A stretch of DNA of 64,000 nt from Microbacterium rhizosphaerae (GCF_034120055.1 NZ_CP139368.1:3993056-4057055); one strand, 5' to 3'. Positions 21,188 to 30,302 are shown, counted from the first letter of the stretch. The notes: generated by a model from the letters alone, not told the origin. Numbers and translations: made by a program.

Positions 21188-21873
21188 TCGGCCGCGTCAC
21201 GCCGCAGCGGATGATGCCCGATCCACTACCCTCTCTGTCACTGCGGCGCGAGCAGCGCGCGACCGCGCACATGGTCGCATCCCTCCTCCTCGACTACCCC
21301 GACGACGCCTGGTTCTCCCGCCTGCCGGTGCTGCGCGCACACGTCGCCACCCTCCCGCACCGCATGGCGCAGCTCTTCGACGGATTCATGGATGCAGCGG
21401 CCGCCACGGGCCCCCGAGCCTGGCAGGCGCAGTACGTCGCGACCTTCGATCTGAAGCGCAGGTGCAGCCTCTACCTGACCTACTACGCGACCGGCGACAC
21501 GCGCCGCCGCGGCGCCGCGCTCGTCGCGTTCCTCGACGCGTACCGCGCCGCTGGCTGGGAGTTCGAGGCCGACGAGCTACCCGACTACCTCCCCGCCGTG
21601 CTCGAGCTGTCCGCCTCGTCCGACTCGCCGATCGCCGCGGGCATCCTCTCCGCCCACCGTGAGGGCGTCGAGGTGCTGCGCTACGCGCTCGAATCGCAGG
21701 ACAGCCCCTGGAGCGCCGTCGTCCGTGCGGTCACGCTCTCGCTCCCGCCGATCGACGAGCGCACCCGCGAGCGTTACTTGCGCCTGATCAACGACGGCCC
21801 GCCCACCGAGACCGTCGGGATCGACACGCTGCCGCCATTCCCGGTGCGGCCCGAGATGGTTCGGGAGGGCTGA
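21184..21873 (+). CDS. narJ: Nitrate reductase molybdenum cofactor assembly chaperone (NarJ)
   Basis: A 229-residue all-helical chaperone of the NarJ/TorD group, required for Mo-cofactor insertion into NarG before membrane docking. The segment HMVASLLLDYPDDAWFSRLPVL and the central YVATFDLKRRCSLYLTYYATGDTRRRG (conserved D-x-K-R-R-x-x-L-Y-L-T-Y) are diagnostic. GTG start overlaps the narH stop; stop overlaps narI (TGATG). Confidence 0.93.
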   Translation: MIGRVTPQRMMPDPLPSLSLRREQRATAHMVASLLLDYPDDAWFSRLPVLRAHVATLPHRMAQLFDGFMDAAAATGPRAWQAQYVATFDLKRRCSLYLTYYATGDTRRRGAALVAFLDAYRAAGWEFEADELPDYLPAVLELSASSDSPIAAGILSAHREGVEVLRYALESQDSPWSAVVRAVTLSLPPIDERTRERYLRLINDGPPTETVGIDTLPPFPVRPEMVREG

Positions 21874-22631
21874 TGGACACGCTGAGCCTCCTGCTGTGGG
21901 GCATCCTGCCCTACGTGGCGATGGTGATCTTCATCGCAGGCGCCGTGTGGCGGTACCGCTACGACCAATTCGGCTGGACCTCGCGCTCCAGCGAGACCTA
22001 CGAGAACCGTCTGCTGCGGTGGGGCGGACCCCTGTTCCACTACGGCATCCTGCTCGTGCTCGCCGGGCACGTCGTCGGGCTCCTCGTCCCCATGGAGTGG
22101 ATCGCCGCGATGGGCGTCCCGGAATGGCTTTACCACCTCGCCGCGGTGGGTCTCGGAACGATCGCCGCGATCATGACGATCGTCGGCCTCGGCATCCTGA
22201 TCTATCGCCGCCGCACGGTCGGGCCGGTCTTCCTCGCGACGACCGTCATGGACAAGGTGATGTACGTCTTCCTCGGTGCAACGATCCTCTTCGGGGCTCT
22301 GGCGACAATGGCGACCCAGATCTTCGGGCCCGGCTACGAGTACCGCGAGACGGTGTCGCCGTGGGTGCGCAGCATCCTGCTGTTCCATCCCGAGCCGCAG
22401 CTCATGGTCGGCGTGCCCCTGCTGTTCCAACTGCACGCGGTCTCGGCGACGCTGCTGTTCATCCTCTGGCCGTTCACCCGGCTCATCCACGTGTTCTCGG
22501 CGCCGGTCTGGTATCTGTTCCGGCCGTATATCGTCTATCGCTCGCGCGACCGGCGCACCGGCACGCGCCCAGTTCGCCGCGGATGGCAGCCCGTGCAGGC
22601 TCCCGACCCGAAGCGGCTCCGCCGTCCCTGA
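21873..22631 (+). CDS. narI: Respiratory nitrate reductase gamma subunit (NarI), cytochrome b
   Basis: A 252-residue membrane cytochrome b with five predicted helices. It oxidises menaquinol and passes electrons to NarH. WRYRYDQFGWTSRSSETYENRLLRWG leads into the haem-binding helix FHYGILLVLAGHVVGL (two His). FQLHAVSATLLFILWPFTRLIHVFSAP carries two further His, as in NarI. Last gene of narGHJI; no clear terminator follows. Confidence 0.95.
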   Translation: MDTLSLLLWGILPYVAMVIFIAGAVWRYRYDQFGWTSRSSETYENRLLRWGGPLFHYGILLVLAGHVVGLLVPMEWIAAMGVPEWLYHLAAVGLGTIAAIMTIVGLGILIYRRRTVGPVFLATTVMDKVMYVFLGATILFGALATMATQIFGPGYEYRETVSPWVRSILLFHPEPQLMVGVPLLFQLHAVSATLLFILWPFTRLIHVFSAPVWYLFRPYIVYRSRDRRTGTRPVRRGWQPVQAPDPKRLRRP

Positions 22632-23206
22632 CCCTCCACGCGAGGACGTCGCCGTCGCGCCCGACATCGTGCTCGCAGATGGCCGGGTCTTGCGCGTCGG
22701 GTGGTCCACGGATCCTGAGGCGATCGGCAAGACGAGGAGCGACATCAGTGCCGGCGTCGGCTCAAACCTCCCCGACACGACATCGGAACCCGCGACAGAT
22801 CGCAGCCCATCGGTGGCGGGGACGGTGGGACTTGAACTCTTCTGCAGAGCGGCGAGTTGGATAGCGCTCGCGGCCACTTCGTTGATTTCACGCGGGTTCG
22901 CCGGGCCTCCGGTTCACGTTGGATCAGGTTGGAGAGTGCTCAGCCGATCACATTTCGTTTCGTTCTTTCCCACCCAGTTCCCACGCGAATCCCGCATCCC
23001 AACTTTCGCAGGACACCGTTCATGCGCGTACTTCCTCTACTCGCGACGCGATGATCGTTGTGCAGGCGGCGGTCCCCGCATGGGCCGGCCGCAGCCTCCG
23101 GCGCGACGCAGGCAAGGTTACTGACATCATGCGGTGGGAACGAACGATTCGGGAATCCGGAGACCGTGGGGTCACGGACGCTGGGCAGGCGACTCCCACC
23201 CCTGGC
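22632..23206. other. 575 bp without a gene
   Basis: No convincing reading frame. Around 22813-22850 the plus strand reads like the reverse complement of a tRNA T-arm and acceptor end (GGGACTTGAACT within GACGGTGGGACTTGAACT), but the T-stem does not pair and no complete cloverleaf forms. It may be a degraded tRNA 3' end or old attachment-site scar. Confidence 0.3.
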
Positions 23207-24481
23207 TCAGAGGCGGGCGATCGTCTCGATGTCGGCGTGGAACTCGTCGATCGCCTCCGGCGACACGGTGGCGCGCGTGTTGCCGAGCGCGCGCTCGTAG
23301 TCGTGGGTCGTCAGCAGGGAATCGGCATCCTCATCGCTCAGCGCGCGAGCGAGCGCCTCCTGCGATGCGCGCCGCGCCGCGTACTCGATGTCGGCCGGCG
23401 TCAGCCCCTCACTGTCGGACACGAGCCGGTCGAGGTCGATCCCTTGCGCCGACTCGGGCGGGATGTAGCGTCCCCAGATGGCGCGGCGGGCGTCGGCATC
23501 GGGGAGCCCGATCGGGATCACGTAGTCGAAGCGTCCGTGGCGGAGAAAGGCGGCATCTAGCGCCCTGATGAAGTTCGTGGCGCAGATGAGCAGCCGCCCC
23601 TCGCGATCGCGGAAGTCGGCGACGAGCTTCAGCAGCTCGTTCGTGACACCCTGCGTCGGCGACGGCGGGATGCCGCCGCGGCGCGATGCGATCTCCTCGA
23701 CCTCGTCGATGAACACCACGGCGTGCTCGAGCTCGTCGATCTTCTCGAAGGCCGAGCGGAGCGCCCCCGCCAATCCTCCGGCAGAGTCGGCGAGGCGGGA
23801 GGGGAAGAGCTCGACGAACGGCCAGCCGAGGCGGGATGCGACGCCCCGCGCGAACGTCGTCTTCCCGGTGCCGGGCGGACCGAAGAGCATGACCGCCCGC
23901 GGCGGGACGACGCCGAACCGCGCGGCGAGCTCGGGCCGCGAGAGCGGTGTGACCAGGCGCTCCTCGAGCAGCTGCTTCTCGTGCGCCATGCCGGCGACGC
24001 GCTCCCACAGATGGCGGGGAAGGATGCGACCGCCGACGTCCTTCAGCGCCTCGATCTCGCGGCGCTGCACGGGCATGTCGCGCTCCACGTAGCGGACGGA
24101 GTGGTGCACCTCGAAGGCGTTCGCGGTGAACGCGTCGAGCCCGTCCGCCTCGGGGATCAGCACCGAGAGCTTCGCGAGGCCGAGCGGCGCCATCCGGCGC
24201 TCGAGCGCGTCGAGAAGTGCCGTGCTCACCTCGGCGGGCGTGACGGCATCCGCGACACCGAAGAACACGATCCAGCCCTGAGCGTGGGCGGCGCGTCCCA
24301 CCACGGCTCCGACGAGGTCGTCGCCCTGCATCGCGACGACGGCGTAGTCCTGCTGGCAGGAGGCGATCACCTCGGCGAGCGAGTAGATCGGCCACTCGTT
24401 CTCGCCGGTGACCTGGCCCCACAGCCGCACGATCTGGTCGAGATCGTCGCCGTGGAAGTCGCGGATGTACGTCCTCGCCAT
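23207..24481 (-). CDS. GNAT acetyltransferase-like domain fused to an AAA+ ATPase
   Basis: A 424-residue fusion. Residues about 1-140 resemble a GNAT N-acetyltransferase (YIRDFHGDDLDQIVRLWGQV start, central YAVVAMQGDDLVGAVVGRAAH, later LEVHHSVRYVERDM-like end). Residues about 190-400 are an AAA+ module: Walker A GPPGTGKTTFARG, Walker B AVVFIDEVEEIASRRG, sensor-1 LLICATNFIRALDAAFLRHGRFDYVI with the Arg-finger region, and a C-terminal lid with DIEYAARRAS. This is the FtsH/CDC48-like AAA class, without a protease domain. ATG at 24481 follows GAGGGGG. Function unknown; a remodelling ATPase coupled to acyl-CoA or acetyl sensing is a guess. Confidence 0.8.
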   Translation of the reverse strand: MARTYIRDFHGDDLDQIVRLWGQVTGENEWPIYSLAEVIASCQQDYAVVAMQGDDLVGAVVGRAAHAQGWIVFFGVADAVTPAEVSTALLDALERRMAPLGLAKLSVLIPEADGLDAFTANAFEVHHSVRYVERDMPVQRREIEALKDVGGRILPRHLWERVAGMAHEKQLLEERLVTPLSRPELAARFGVVPPRAVMLFGPPGTGKTTFARGVASRLGWPFVELFPSRLADSAGGLAGALRSAFEKIDELEHAVVFIDEVEEIASRRGGIPPSPTQGVTNELLKLVADFRDREGRLLICATNFIRALDAAFLRHGRFDYVIPIGLPDADARRAIWGRYIPPESAQGIDLDRLVSDSEGLTPADIEYAARRASQEALARALSDEDADSLLTTHDYERALGNTRATVSPEAIDEFHADIETIARL

Positions 24482-24567
24482 GACTGGCCCCCTCGCGGTC
24501 GTGCGGCTCCGTCGTGCGGCTGCGGTTTCACCGGCCCAACGTCTCCGCATCGACGATAGTCGGGTCC

Positions 24568-24786
24568 TCAGGTCGCGGGCACGATGACGTCGCGCACGAG
24601 CGCGTCGAGCTGCGCCTCCGCGTCGAGGAACTGCTGTCGAAGCGTGGTGCGCGCGGCGCCGAAGTCGGCGAACTCCGACGGTGCCATGCCGTCGACCTCG
24701 TAGGCGCGGCGGAAATCGCTGAGCTCGAGCAGCTCGTCGAGGAGCGCCGCCGGCACGGGAACACCGATGCGATCTTTGACAACCAT
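24568..24786 (-). CDS. Small hypothetical protein (72 aa)
   Basis: Starts MVVKDRIGVPVPAALLDELLELSDF and is mainly helical and acidic (FLDAEAQLDALVRDVIVPAT). Codon use fits a coding frame and it sits 86 bp upstream of the GNAT-AAA gene on the same strand. There is no strong ribosome-binding site, and longer in-frame starts up to 24936 would overlap the end of the GntR gene. No family recognised. Confidence 0.45.
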   Translation of the reverse strand: MVVKDRIGVPVPAALLDELLELSDFRRAYEVDGMAPSEFADFGAARTTLRQQFLDAEAQLDALVRDVIVPAT

Positions 24787-24874
24787 GGCGTTGGACTGGA
24801 TGCGATCCTGCCCGCCCAACGAGTGCGGTGCTGGGAGAGGCGGGTCTGATTCGAGCGAGCTCCGCATGCCCCCG

Positions 24875-25582
24875 CTATTCCGGCGACGCAGCTTCGATCG
24901 CCAATATCCCCTTGAAAGTCGCTCGGGTCCGCTCAATGTGTACGCACATCAAGGTCTCTGCGCGCTCCGGGTCTCGAGTTTGGATGGCGCTCAGTATCGC
25001 CTCGTGCTGATCAGCATCCTCCTCTGGAGTCACTCCGAGATCGAGGATGTCCAGCGGCGTGAACAGTTCGCCACGGAGCTGGCGAACTGCGGCCGACAAC
25101 CGAGCGGACCGGGCCGCGGCTGCCACTGCAGCGTGGAACTGAGAGTCGGCGACACGGAACTGCACTTGAGTCGAGACTTTCCGCAGGGCATCGGTCGCCT
25201 CCCGCATGATCTCGTGATCGTCGCGTGTGCTTCGGAGCGCCGCGAACCGCGCCGTGGCCATCTCGATTCCGATGCGCAAATCGAACAACTCGTCCAAAGC
25301 GGCAGATTCGGCGATCATGCGATCCCGCCAGGCCTGCGCCGGCTCACTCAGGTCGGTGACGTATGCGCCACCGTGCGGCCCTCGACGAACCTCGATGTAG
25401 CCCTCACTCTGCAGCACACGAAGCGCCTCTCGCAGGGTGACACGTGATACACCGAACTGTTCTGCGAGCTCTCGTTCAGCGGAGAATCGTTCGCCCGGCC
25501 GGAGCTCCCCCATGTGAATGCGGGCACGCAGCGACGCGGCGAGGCTGTGCGGGATCCGCCCACTCGTCAGCTCCAGGTCCAT
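24875..25582 (-). CDS. GntR-family regulator, FadR/FCD subfamily
   Basis: A 235-residue regulator. It has an N-terminal winged helix (SLAASLRARIHMGELRPGERFSAERELAEQFGVSRVTLREALRVLQSEGYIEVRRG) and a C-terminal all-helical FCD ligand domain with metal-site type residues (DLRIGIEMATARFAA; DSQFHAAVAAAA; DQHEAILSAIQTRD...MCVHIERT). Directly downstream of the permease-CMD-hydrolase operon on the same strand, it may act on that pathway. A palindrome lies just upstream of its start. Confidence 0.88.
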   Translation of the reverse strand: MDLELTSGRIPHSLAASLRARIHMGELRPGERFSAERELAEQFGVSRVTLREALRVLQSEGYIEVRRGPHGGAYVTDLSEPAQAWRDRMIAESAALDELFDLRIGIEMATARFAALRSTRDDHEIMREATDALRKVSTQVQFRVADSQFHAAVAAAARSARLSAAVRQLRGELFTPLDILDLGVTPEEDADQHEAILSAIQTRDPERAETLMCVHIERTRATFKGILAIEAASPE

Positions 25583-25599
25583 GAGCTAACGGTATCGAA

Positions 25600-25620
25600 T
25601 TGGAACGGTCTTCAGACCAA
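25600..25620. promoter_or_regulatory. Palindrome upstream of the GntR gene
   Basis: GGTCTTCAGACC (25607-25618) is a perfect 12-bp palindrome, flanked by TTGG and overlapping CCAA. It ends 18 bp before the GntR start, a typical place for an autoregulatory FadR-type operator. Binding is inferred. Confidence 0.45.
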
Positions 25621-25644
25621 TCGCCGCGGGACGCCTTAACGAGC

Positions 25645-26859
25645 TCATTCGAACGTGGCCAGAGCCCACCGGAGGTGCTCCGCGAACGCCACAGGATTCT
25701 CCGCGTGAGGGAAGTGTCCGAGTTCCGGCATCTCGTGGAACACCGCTCCGGGGACACGCTGGGCGAGTGACATTGTCGCCGCCGGCGGGACGGTGTAGTC
25801 GTAGGCGCCGGACATGAGCACGACCGGCGGGGTGGCCGCGTCAAACATCGGCGCCACGTTGTCGATGTCCCAACAGGTGGTGTAGTAGACGATGTCACGT
25901 TCGTACACCGCGTAGCCGCCCTGTGAGTAACCCCACCAGACTCGATCGCGGTCAGCCTTCGGCGAGTTCGGAGACATCAGTCCGAATGTCCACTCCGGTA
26001 CGAAGAGCGCCTGGTTCACTTTCGGATTCCGGAGCCACGCGTTGTGCCGGTTGCCCACCCGGGGACCGACCTGGCATCCGATGGCCGCCGCGATCGACGT
26101 GGGGTGGCGCGCGGCGACCTCTACGACGGCGGCGCCTGCCATGGATGCGCCCACGAGCACAGGCGGCTCCTCGAGCTCGAGCGCGGCGATCACGGCTACA
26201 ACGCAACCGGCGTACGTTTCGCTGGTGAGTTCGTAGTCGAGCAGTCGCCGCGCCTGAGCCGGCGAGGACCGGCCATGCCAGGGAAGGTCGAAACTGATCA
26301 GGCGGCGTCCGGGGAACCGGTCGGCCAAGGAGAACAGTCCGTGGAACTGGGTGCTGTCCGCGCCGGCGGTGTGCAGGAACACGATGGGCCGGCCGGTCCC
26401 GACCGACTCGACGTAGACGTCGCAGGTTCCCCATCCATCCACGTCGACGCGCACGTAGCGCCCCTCGACGAGGGAGAGATCCACGGGCGTCGGCGGCACG
26501 TCCGCCCTGCCTGCGAGCACCTCCACCGTGCGGCGCACGAGATGAATGTGCTGCGCGAAGGCGAGATGGTCGCCGCGGACTTCCCCCGCGCCGCGCGGTG
26601 CCAGGTGGGCGAGGATGTGCTGAGTACCCGGCGTCGGCTGTTCCGCCAGCAGCGAGATCCACGCATCCTCTTCGAGGATGACGGTGAAGTCCGCACCCGC
26701 ACCTCCGAAGGGTCTTCCATCCTGCACCCGGATCTGGATCAACGTTGCTGCTGGGGTGGCCAACGCGAAGACGACGTTCGAGCCGGCCGCCAACGATGCG
26801 AACTCGCCGTCCCCGGCGAGTCGCGCCAGCAACGAACTGCGATCGATTGCGAACGCCAT
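25645..26859 (-). CDS. Alpha/beta hydrolase with an extra N-terminal domain
   Basis: About 404 residues. The C-terminal 260 residues are an alpha/beta hydrolase: oxyanion segment VFLHTAGADSTQFH, nucleophile elbow VGASMAG, acid in VVLMSGAYDYTVPPA, and catalytic His in ELGHFPHAENP. The first about 115 residues form a separate domain (GSNVVFALATPAATLIQIRVQDGRPFGG) that looks like an SCP2-type lipid-binding fold, a tentative call. The ATG at 26859 follows AGGGAGG. It is 28 bp after the CMD gene in the permease operon, so it probably hydrolyses an ester or ring-opened intermediate. Confidence 0.75.
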   Translation of the reverse strand: MAFAIDRSSLLARLAGDGEFASLAAGSNVVFALATPAATLIQIRVQDGRPFGGAGADFTVILEEDAWISLLAEQPTPGTQHILAHLAPRGAGEVRGDHLAFAQHIHLVRRTVEVLAGRADVPPTPVDLSLVEGRYVRVDVDGWGTCDVYVESVGTGRPIVFLHTAGADSTQFHGLFSLADRFPGRRLISFDLPWHGRSSPAQARRLLDYELTSETYAGCVVAVIAALELEEPPVLVGASMAGAAVVEVAARHPTSIAAAIGCQVGPRVGNRHNAWLRNPKVNQALFVPEWTFGLMSPNSPKADRDRVWWGYSQGGYAVYERDIVYYTTCWDIDNVAPMFDAATPPVVLMSGAYDYTVPPAATMSLAQRVPGAVFHEMPELGHFPHAENPVAFAEHLRWALATFE

Positions 26860-26887
26860 ATCGACGCCGGCCTCCCTGTCGTCGACC

Positions 26888-27298
26888 TCAGTCGTCCGAC
26901 TTGCCACTATGTGCATCCACCGTCGGTTCGAGGGGGTTGATGCCCACGACGTCCTGCCATGCCTCGACCCCCCACTGGAATGCGACGACTCCGGCCTCCG
27001 GAAGGGAGATCTCGATCGCTTCGAGAATCTCCTGCGGAGTCAGTCCGAGGTCGAGCGCCACTTGGATGTGGCTGCGCAACTGCGGCAGCGGGGCGCGCAT
27101 GACCGTCAGACTGACGATGAAGAGGAGTTCCTTGGTCCGCCGATCCAGTGAACGCTGGTCGAGGTACGCCGCATTCACGACGTGGTTCGCGGCCTGGAGA
27201 ACGGGGAAGTCAGCTGCCGCCATCACCTTGTGATAGTTGAGCACGTACCCGCGTCTGGTGGCCATGTCGTCAATGTAGCTCTGCGCGATAGCAGTCAT
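26888..27298 (-). CDS. Carboxymuconolactone decarboxylase-family protein
   Basis: A 136-residue AhpD/CMD-fold helical protein. RSLDRRTKELLFIVSLTVMRAPLPQLRSHIQVALDLGLTPQEILEAIEISLPEAG matches the CMD domain, but the CxxC thiol pair of AhpD-type peroxidases is absent. It is therefore likely a CMD-type decarboxylase/lactonase relative and not a peroxidase. It lies between the APC permease and the alpha/beta hydrolase in one operon. Confidence 0.85.
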   Translation of the reverse strand: MTAIAQSYIDDMATRRGYVLNYHKVMAAADFPVLQAANHVVNAAYLDQRSLDRRTKELLFIVSLTVMRAPLPQLRSHIQVALDLGLTPQEILEAIEISLPEAGVVAFQWGVEAWQDVVGINPLEPTVDAHSGKSDD

Positions 27299-27337
27299 GC
27301 GTTTCTCCCTCGGGTGATGAGTTGGGATCCGTCTGGG

Positions 27338-28867
27338 TCAGCTCTGCGTAACCAGCGCCGAGTCCTCGTGATCGCCGTCGGTCGCGAGGCCCACGAGGCT
27401 CTCCCGGCGCCGGCGCCAGAGATACATCGCGACTCCTGCCCCGACGAGATACCAGACGGCGACGATGGGTCCGGCGAGGTTGAGCGGGAATGTGAGCGGA
27501 GCGATCCAGCTGAACACCGGGATCCCCGCTCCGGCGAAGAATGCTGGGATGAGGAACAGTACGCCGGCGACAGGAATCACCACATGCAGCCAGACCCGGA
27601 AATCCTTGCGCTGGAAGCGGAGGAAGTAGATGGGGCACGCGATCGCCGCGATCAGGTAGATCGGGAGGATCGCGATGGTCAGCACCTCACCGAACATCAC
27701 ATACCCCTCCACTGGACCGAGGATGCCGGCGACCACGATCGTCAGTACCGCTTCGATGCCGAAGACGAGGAACACGGCGCGCGTCGGAGACTTCGTGCGC
27801 GGGTTCGTCCGCGCAAAGACGTGCGGGATGGTGCGGTGGTGAGCCATCGCCCAGACAGAACGGGACGCGGCCATGCCACCACCGGTAGCGCACGCCAGGC
27901 AGGAATTCATGAGGGCGATGAGCACCACGATCCATCCGAGACCCCAGAGCTTCTGGGAGATCGCCAGCCAGCCATTCCCACCCTGGAAACTCAGGAAGTC
28001 GACCATCTTCTCGGGACCGAAGTAGACCGTGATGGCGTACGTGGTGAGAACGTAGAACACACCGACGAGAAGGGTCGCTCCGATGATGGCCCGCGGGATG
28101 TTGCGGCGAGGACGCTTGGTCTCCGCGGCAAGCGGTGCGGCCGCTTCAAAGCCGATGAACGCGAGGAATCCGTAGATCGAGCCCGCGACGACGCCGGACA
28201 TTCCGTGGAAGCCGTTGGCGTCCGCATCCGCCGGGGTGAAGACCTGCAGGGTGTTGTTCGGGCCAGCCGCAACGATCAGGACGATCGCGAGGATGACGAA
28301 CACCGCGATCTCGAAGATGCCGAGGATGACCACGACGTTGGTGCCGAATTTCACACCGAAGTAGTTCAGCGTGAAGGCGACCGCCATGCACACGGCCGTG
28401 GCGACGATCCAGGTGAGCGTGTAGCCGGGGCCTTCGGCCTTGGGAAAGATGGTGCTTGCAATCAGATTTCCGAACACCAGGCACAGGTAAGGGCCTGCGC
28501 AGATGTAGACGAATGGATAGACCCACGCGGTCACGAACCCGATCCCGCTGTGGATCGCCTTGCCCACGTAGGAGGCCAGGCCGCCCGCCGTCGCCATATG
28601 CTTCGCGAGCTGCCCGATGGCTACGGCCACCAGGAGACAGCCGACGAGAGCGATCAGGACGCCCAGAGGAAGAGATCCTCCGGCGAAGCCGCTTCCGGAG
28701 GTGATCGCGTATGCGGCGCCGGACGCGGGCCCCATTGCGGCGATCGAAACGAAGAGGACCTCCGTGAGAGAGACGTTTCCTTTCGCGAGTCGGTCGTCGC
28801 CCGCACCCGCGTCGACCCCGCCTGTCATCGTGCTCACCTGCGCTGGCGCGCTCGGGTTGGTGACCAT
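27338..28867 (-). CDS. APC-superfamily amino acid/amine permease
   Basis: A 509-residue transporter with about 12 helices. The first helix region LTEVLFVSIAAMGPASGAAYAITSGSG has the unwound Gly-rich substrate site. GFLAFIGFEAAAPLAAETKRPRRNIPRAI is the diagnostic APC (AAT/putrescine-type) motif. It is the first gene of the operon permease-CMD-hydrolase and has two copies of the regulon operator 48-78 bp upstream of its start. The substrate is probably an amino acid, amine or related organic ion. Confidence 0.9.
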   Translation of the reverse strand: MVTNPSAPAQVSTMTGGVDAGAGDDRLAKGNVSLTEVLFVSIAAMGPASGAAYAITSGSGFAGGSLPLGVLIALVGCLLVAVAIGQLAKHMATAGGLASYVGKAIHSGIGFVTAWVYPFVYICAGPYLCLVFGNLIASTIFPKAEGPGYTLTWIVATAVCMAVAFTLNYFGVKFGTNVVVILGIFEIAVFVILAIVLIVAAGPNNTLQVFTPADADANGFHGMSGVVAGSIYGFLAFIGFEAAAPLAAETKRPRRNIPRAIIGATLLVGVFYVLTTYAITVYFGPEKMVDFLSFQGGNGWLAISQKLWGLGWIVVLIALMNSCLACATGGGMAASRSVWAMAHHRTIPHVFARTNPRTKSPTRAVFLVFGIEAVLTIVVAGILGPVEGYVMFGEVLTIAILPIYLIAAIACPIYFLRFQRKDFRVWLHVVIPVAGVLFLIPAFFAGAGIPVFSWIAPLTFPLNLAGPIVAVWYLVGAGVAMYLWRRRRESLVGLATDGDHEDSALVTQS

Positions 28868-28914
28868 GTTTCCGCCTTTCGGTTCGCACCCCGCCCTTGG
28901 GGTGTCGACATACG

Positions 28915-28945
28915 GTATTACCGCATTGCGATACTACGATATTAC
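28915..28945. promoter_or_regulatory. Tandem regulon operators (sites A1 and A2)
   Basis: A1 GTATTACCGCATTGC (28915-28929) and A2 ATACTACGATATTAC (28931-28945) match the palindrome GTATTACCGTAATAC (best at 36403-36417) at 12 and 11 of 15 positions; A2 is scored in the opposite orientation. They are 16 bp apart centre to centre, upstream of the APC permease. A2 overlaps the end of the EgtA-like gene. Confidence 0.65.
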
Positions 28946-30225
28946 GGTTGCTGGGGGAAGAGCCAATTCTCGCTGGCCCCGCAAAGGTCGGCGGGGCTCA
29001 ATCCTCGAGACGTCCAGCGCTCGCGGTAGCGATCGATTCGAGCCGCGACACGACGAGCACCGGGCGTTTCCTGCAGGTTCTCGATCGATAGCTCGAGCAG
29101 CTCCTCCGCAGCCCGCCGCAGTCGCCTGTCTTGGAGCCCATAGTGAGCCGCTGACCGCCAGAGATCCTCGGTTCCTTCGCAGATGGCGCGCGCCGCGTCC
29201 GCAGCGCGAGGGCCGGAGATGACCGCGTGGATCACGGCGGTCGGTACGATCCACCAGTGCCCCGGCGGCATGTCGAGGTACCTGACTTCGAAGTACCCCT
29301 TCGGTCTGACGAAGGGAAACAAGGTCGTGAGGTGCAGGTCGAGGTCGGCGAGCCGGGCGGGGCACCTGCGGTCGACCACTTCGGTTCCCCGGAGGATCCA
29401 GTCGCGGAAGCTGACGTCGCGCGGGGCGAGCCAGTCGTGTCCATCCATTTGCGTGAGCATGAGTGGCGCATCAAGCGCCCATTGCGCGTATCCTGCTGGG
29501 CCGGCGTGCCTGCCATCGAGGGTCGGCGTCGCCGTGCGGGCGGGGTCCAACCCGAGCCAGGACCGCAAGCGTCGGCTCTTCCAGCCGCCCTCCCTGGCTG
29601 CGGACGGCGAGTTCCCGAAGGCGGCGACGAGTGCCGGGCCGATCGCATAGAGAAGCGTCCACCGGTCGGCGACCTCGGAGGCGGTGGCGCCGACATCGAC
29701 ATTCACCTGCAGCGCAGCGGTGGCGCGCATCATCTCGAGCCCGTACGGGTTCCAGGGCAGGAAATAGCGCTCCATCGCGTCGTACCGCGGGTTGTGCAAC
29801 ACGCGGTCAGGCAGCGGCGCGTCGGTGTCTCGTCGCGTCGTCGCCTGGAGCCCCACTCGTCCAAGTCCGTGCGCAAGCCGGCGCAGGTCGCAGTCCACCT
29901 CGTCCGCCAGCGATTGCAGGTCGGCTGCGGGGTTCGAGCTCAGTTCGATCTGGCCGCCCGGTTCGAACGTCAGCCGACCGCTGAGGTGATCCTGCAATTC
30001 GTGGGACACGGCGGCGGCGACACCGAACGCCGGCGGTTCTCGCACCCCTTCGGGCTGGAGGAACATTTCGATCTCCACCCCGACGGTGTGGGCATGTGTC
30101 GGAGTGAAGAGGCGGTCAATGTGGCCGAGTGCGGACGCGACCGTCAGAGCGGAATCCTCGACGCCGAGCGTACGCTCGTCGTTCGTGGCCGGGCCTTGTT
30201 CGGTCTTCATCGCATCCGTCATCAT
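28942..30225 (-). CDS. Glutamate-cysteine ligase-like (GCS2/EgtA-family) gamma-glutamyl ligase
   Basis: A 427-residue ATP-dependent carboxylate-amine ligase. VGVEIEMFLQPEG and FEPGGQIELSSNP carry the Glu metal ligands of the GCS2 fold. ATAALQVNVDVGA and LTTLFPFVRPKGYFEVRYLDMPPG are typical of EgtA, which makes gamma-glutamylcysteine for ergothioneine. No egtB, egtC or egtD is present. Instead the gene follows a GFA gene within the palindrome-controlled regulon, so gamma-glutamylation of an imported amine or of a thiol is equally possible. Start: the ATG pair at 30225/30222 after GAGGAGA. Confidence 0.75.
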   Translation of the reverse strand: MMTDAMKTEQGPATNDERTLGVEDSALTVASALGHIDRLFTPTHAHTVGVEIEMFLQPEGVREPPAFGVAAAVSHELQDHLSGRLTFEPGGQIELSSNPAADLQSLADEVDCDLRRLAHGLGRVGLQATTRRDTDAPLPDRVLHNPRYDAMERYFLPWNPYGLEMMRATAALQVNVDVGATASEVADRWTLLYAIGPALVAAFGNSPSAAREGGWKSRRLRSWLGLDPARTATPTLDGRHAGPAGYAQWALDAPLMLTQMDGHDWLAPRDVSFRDWILRGTEVVDRRCPARLADLDLHLTTLFPFVRPKGYFEVRYLDMPPGHWWIVPTAVIHAVISGPRAADAARAICEGTEDLWRSAAHYGLQDRRLRRAAEELLELSIENLQETPGARRVAARIDRYRERWTSRGLSPADLCGASENWLFPQQP

Positions 30226-30253
30226 TGGGTGCTCGTCTCCTCGAAGGAAAGGC

Positions 30254-30289
30254 GAGTGCCCCCGCTGCGAAGTCGCAGGTGGGGCACTC
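30254..30289. terminator. Long hairpin between the GFA and EgtA-like genes
   Basis: GAGTGCCCC (30254-30262) pairs with GGGGCACTC (30281-30289), and CTGCGA with TCGCAG inside, giving an interrupted stem of about 15 bp. It sits after the GFA stop and before the EgtA-like start on the same strand, so it may act as partial terminator or processing site. Confidence 0.5.
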
Positions 30290-30302
30290 AGGAAGACCGA
30301 TC

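Noticed and set aside
22800..22900. tRNA gene on the minus strand
   Set aside because: The sequence looks like a T-loop and acceptor end, but the T-stem does not pair and no anticodon arm can be drawn; treated only as a possible remnant.
27182..29029. 615-aa frame on the plus strand over the APC permease
   Set aside because: Highly charged antisense composition with no fold; the minus-strand permease is well supported.
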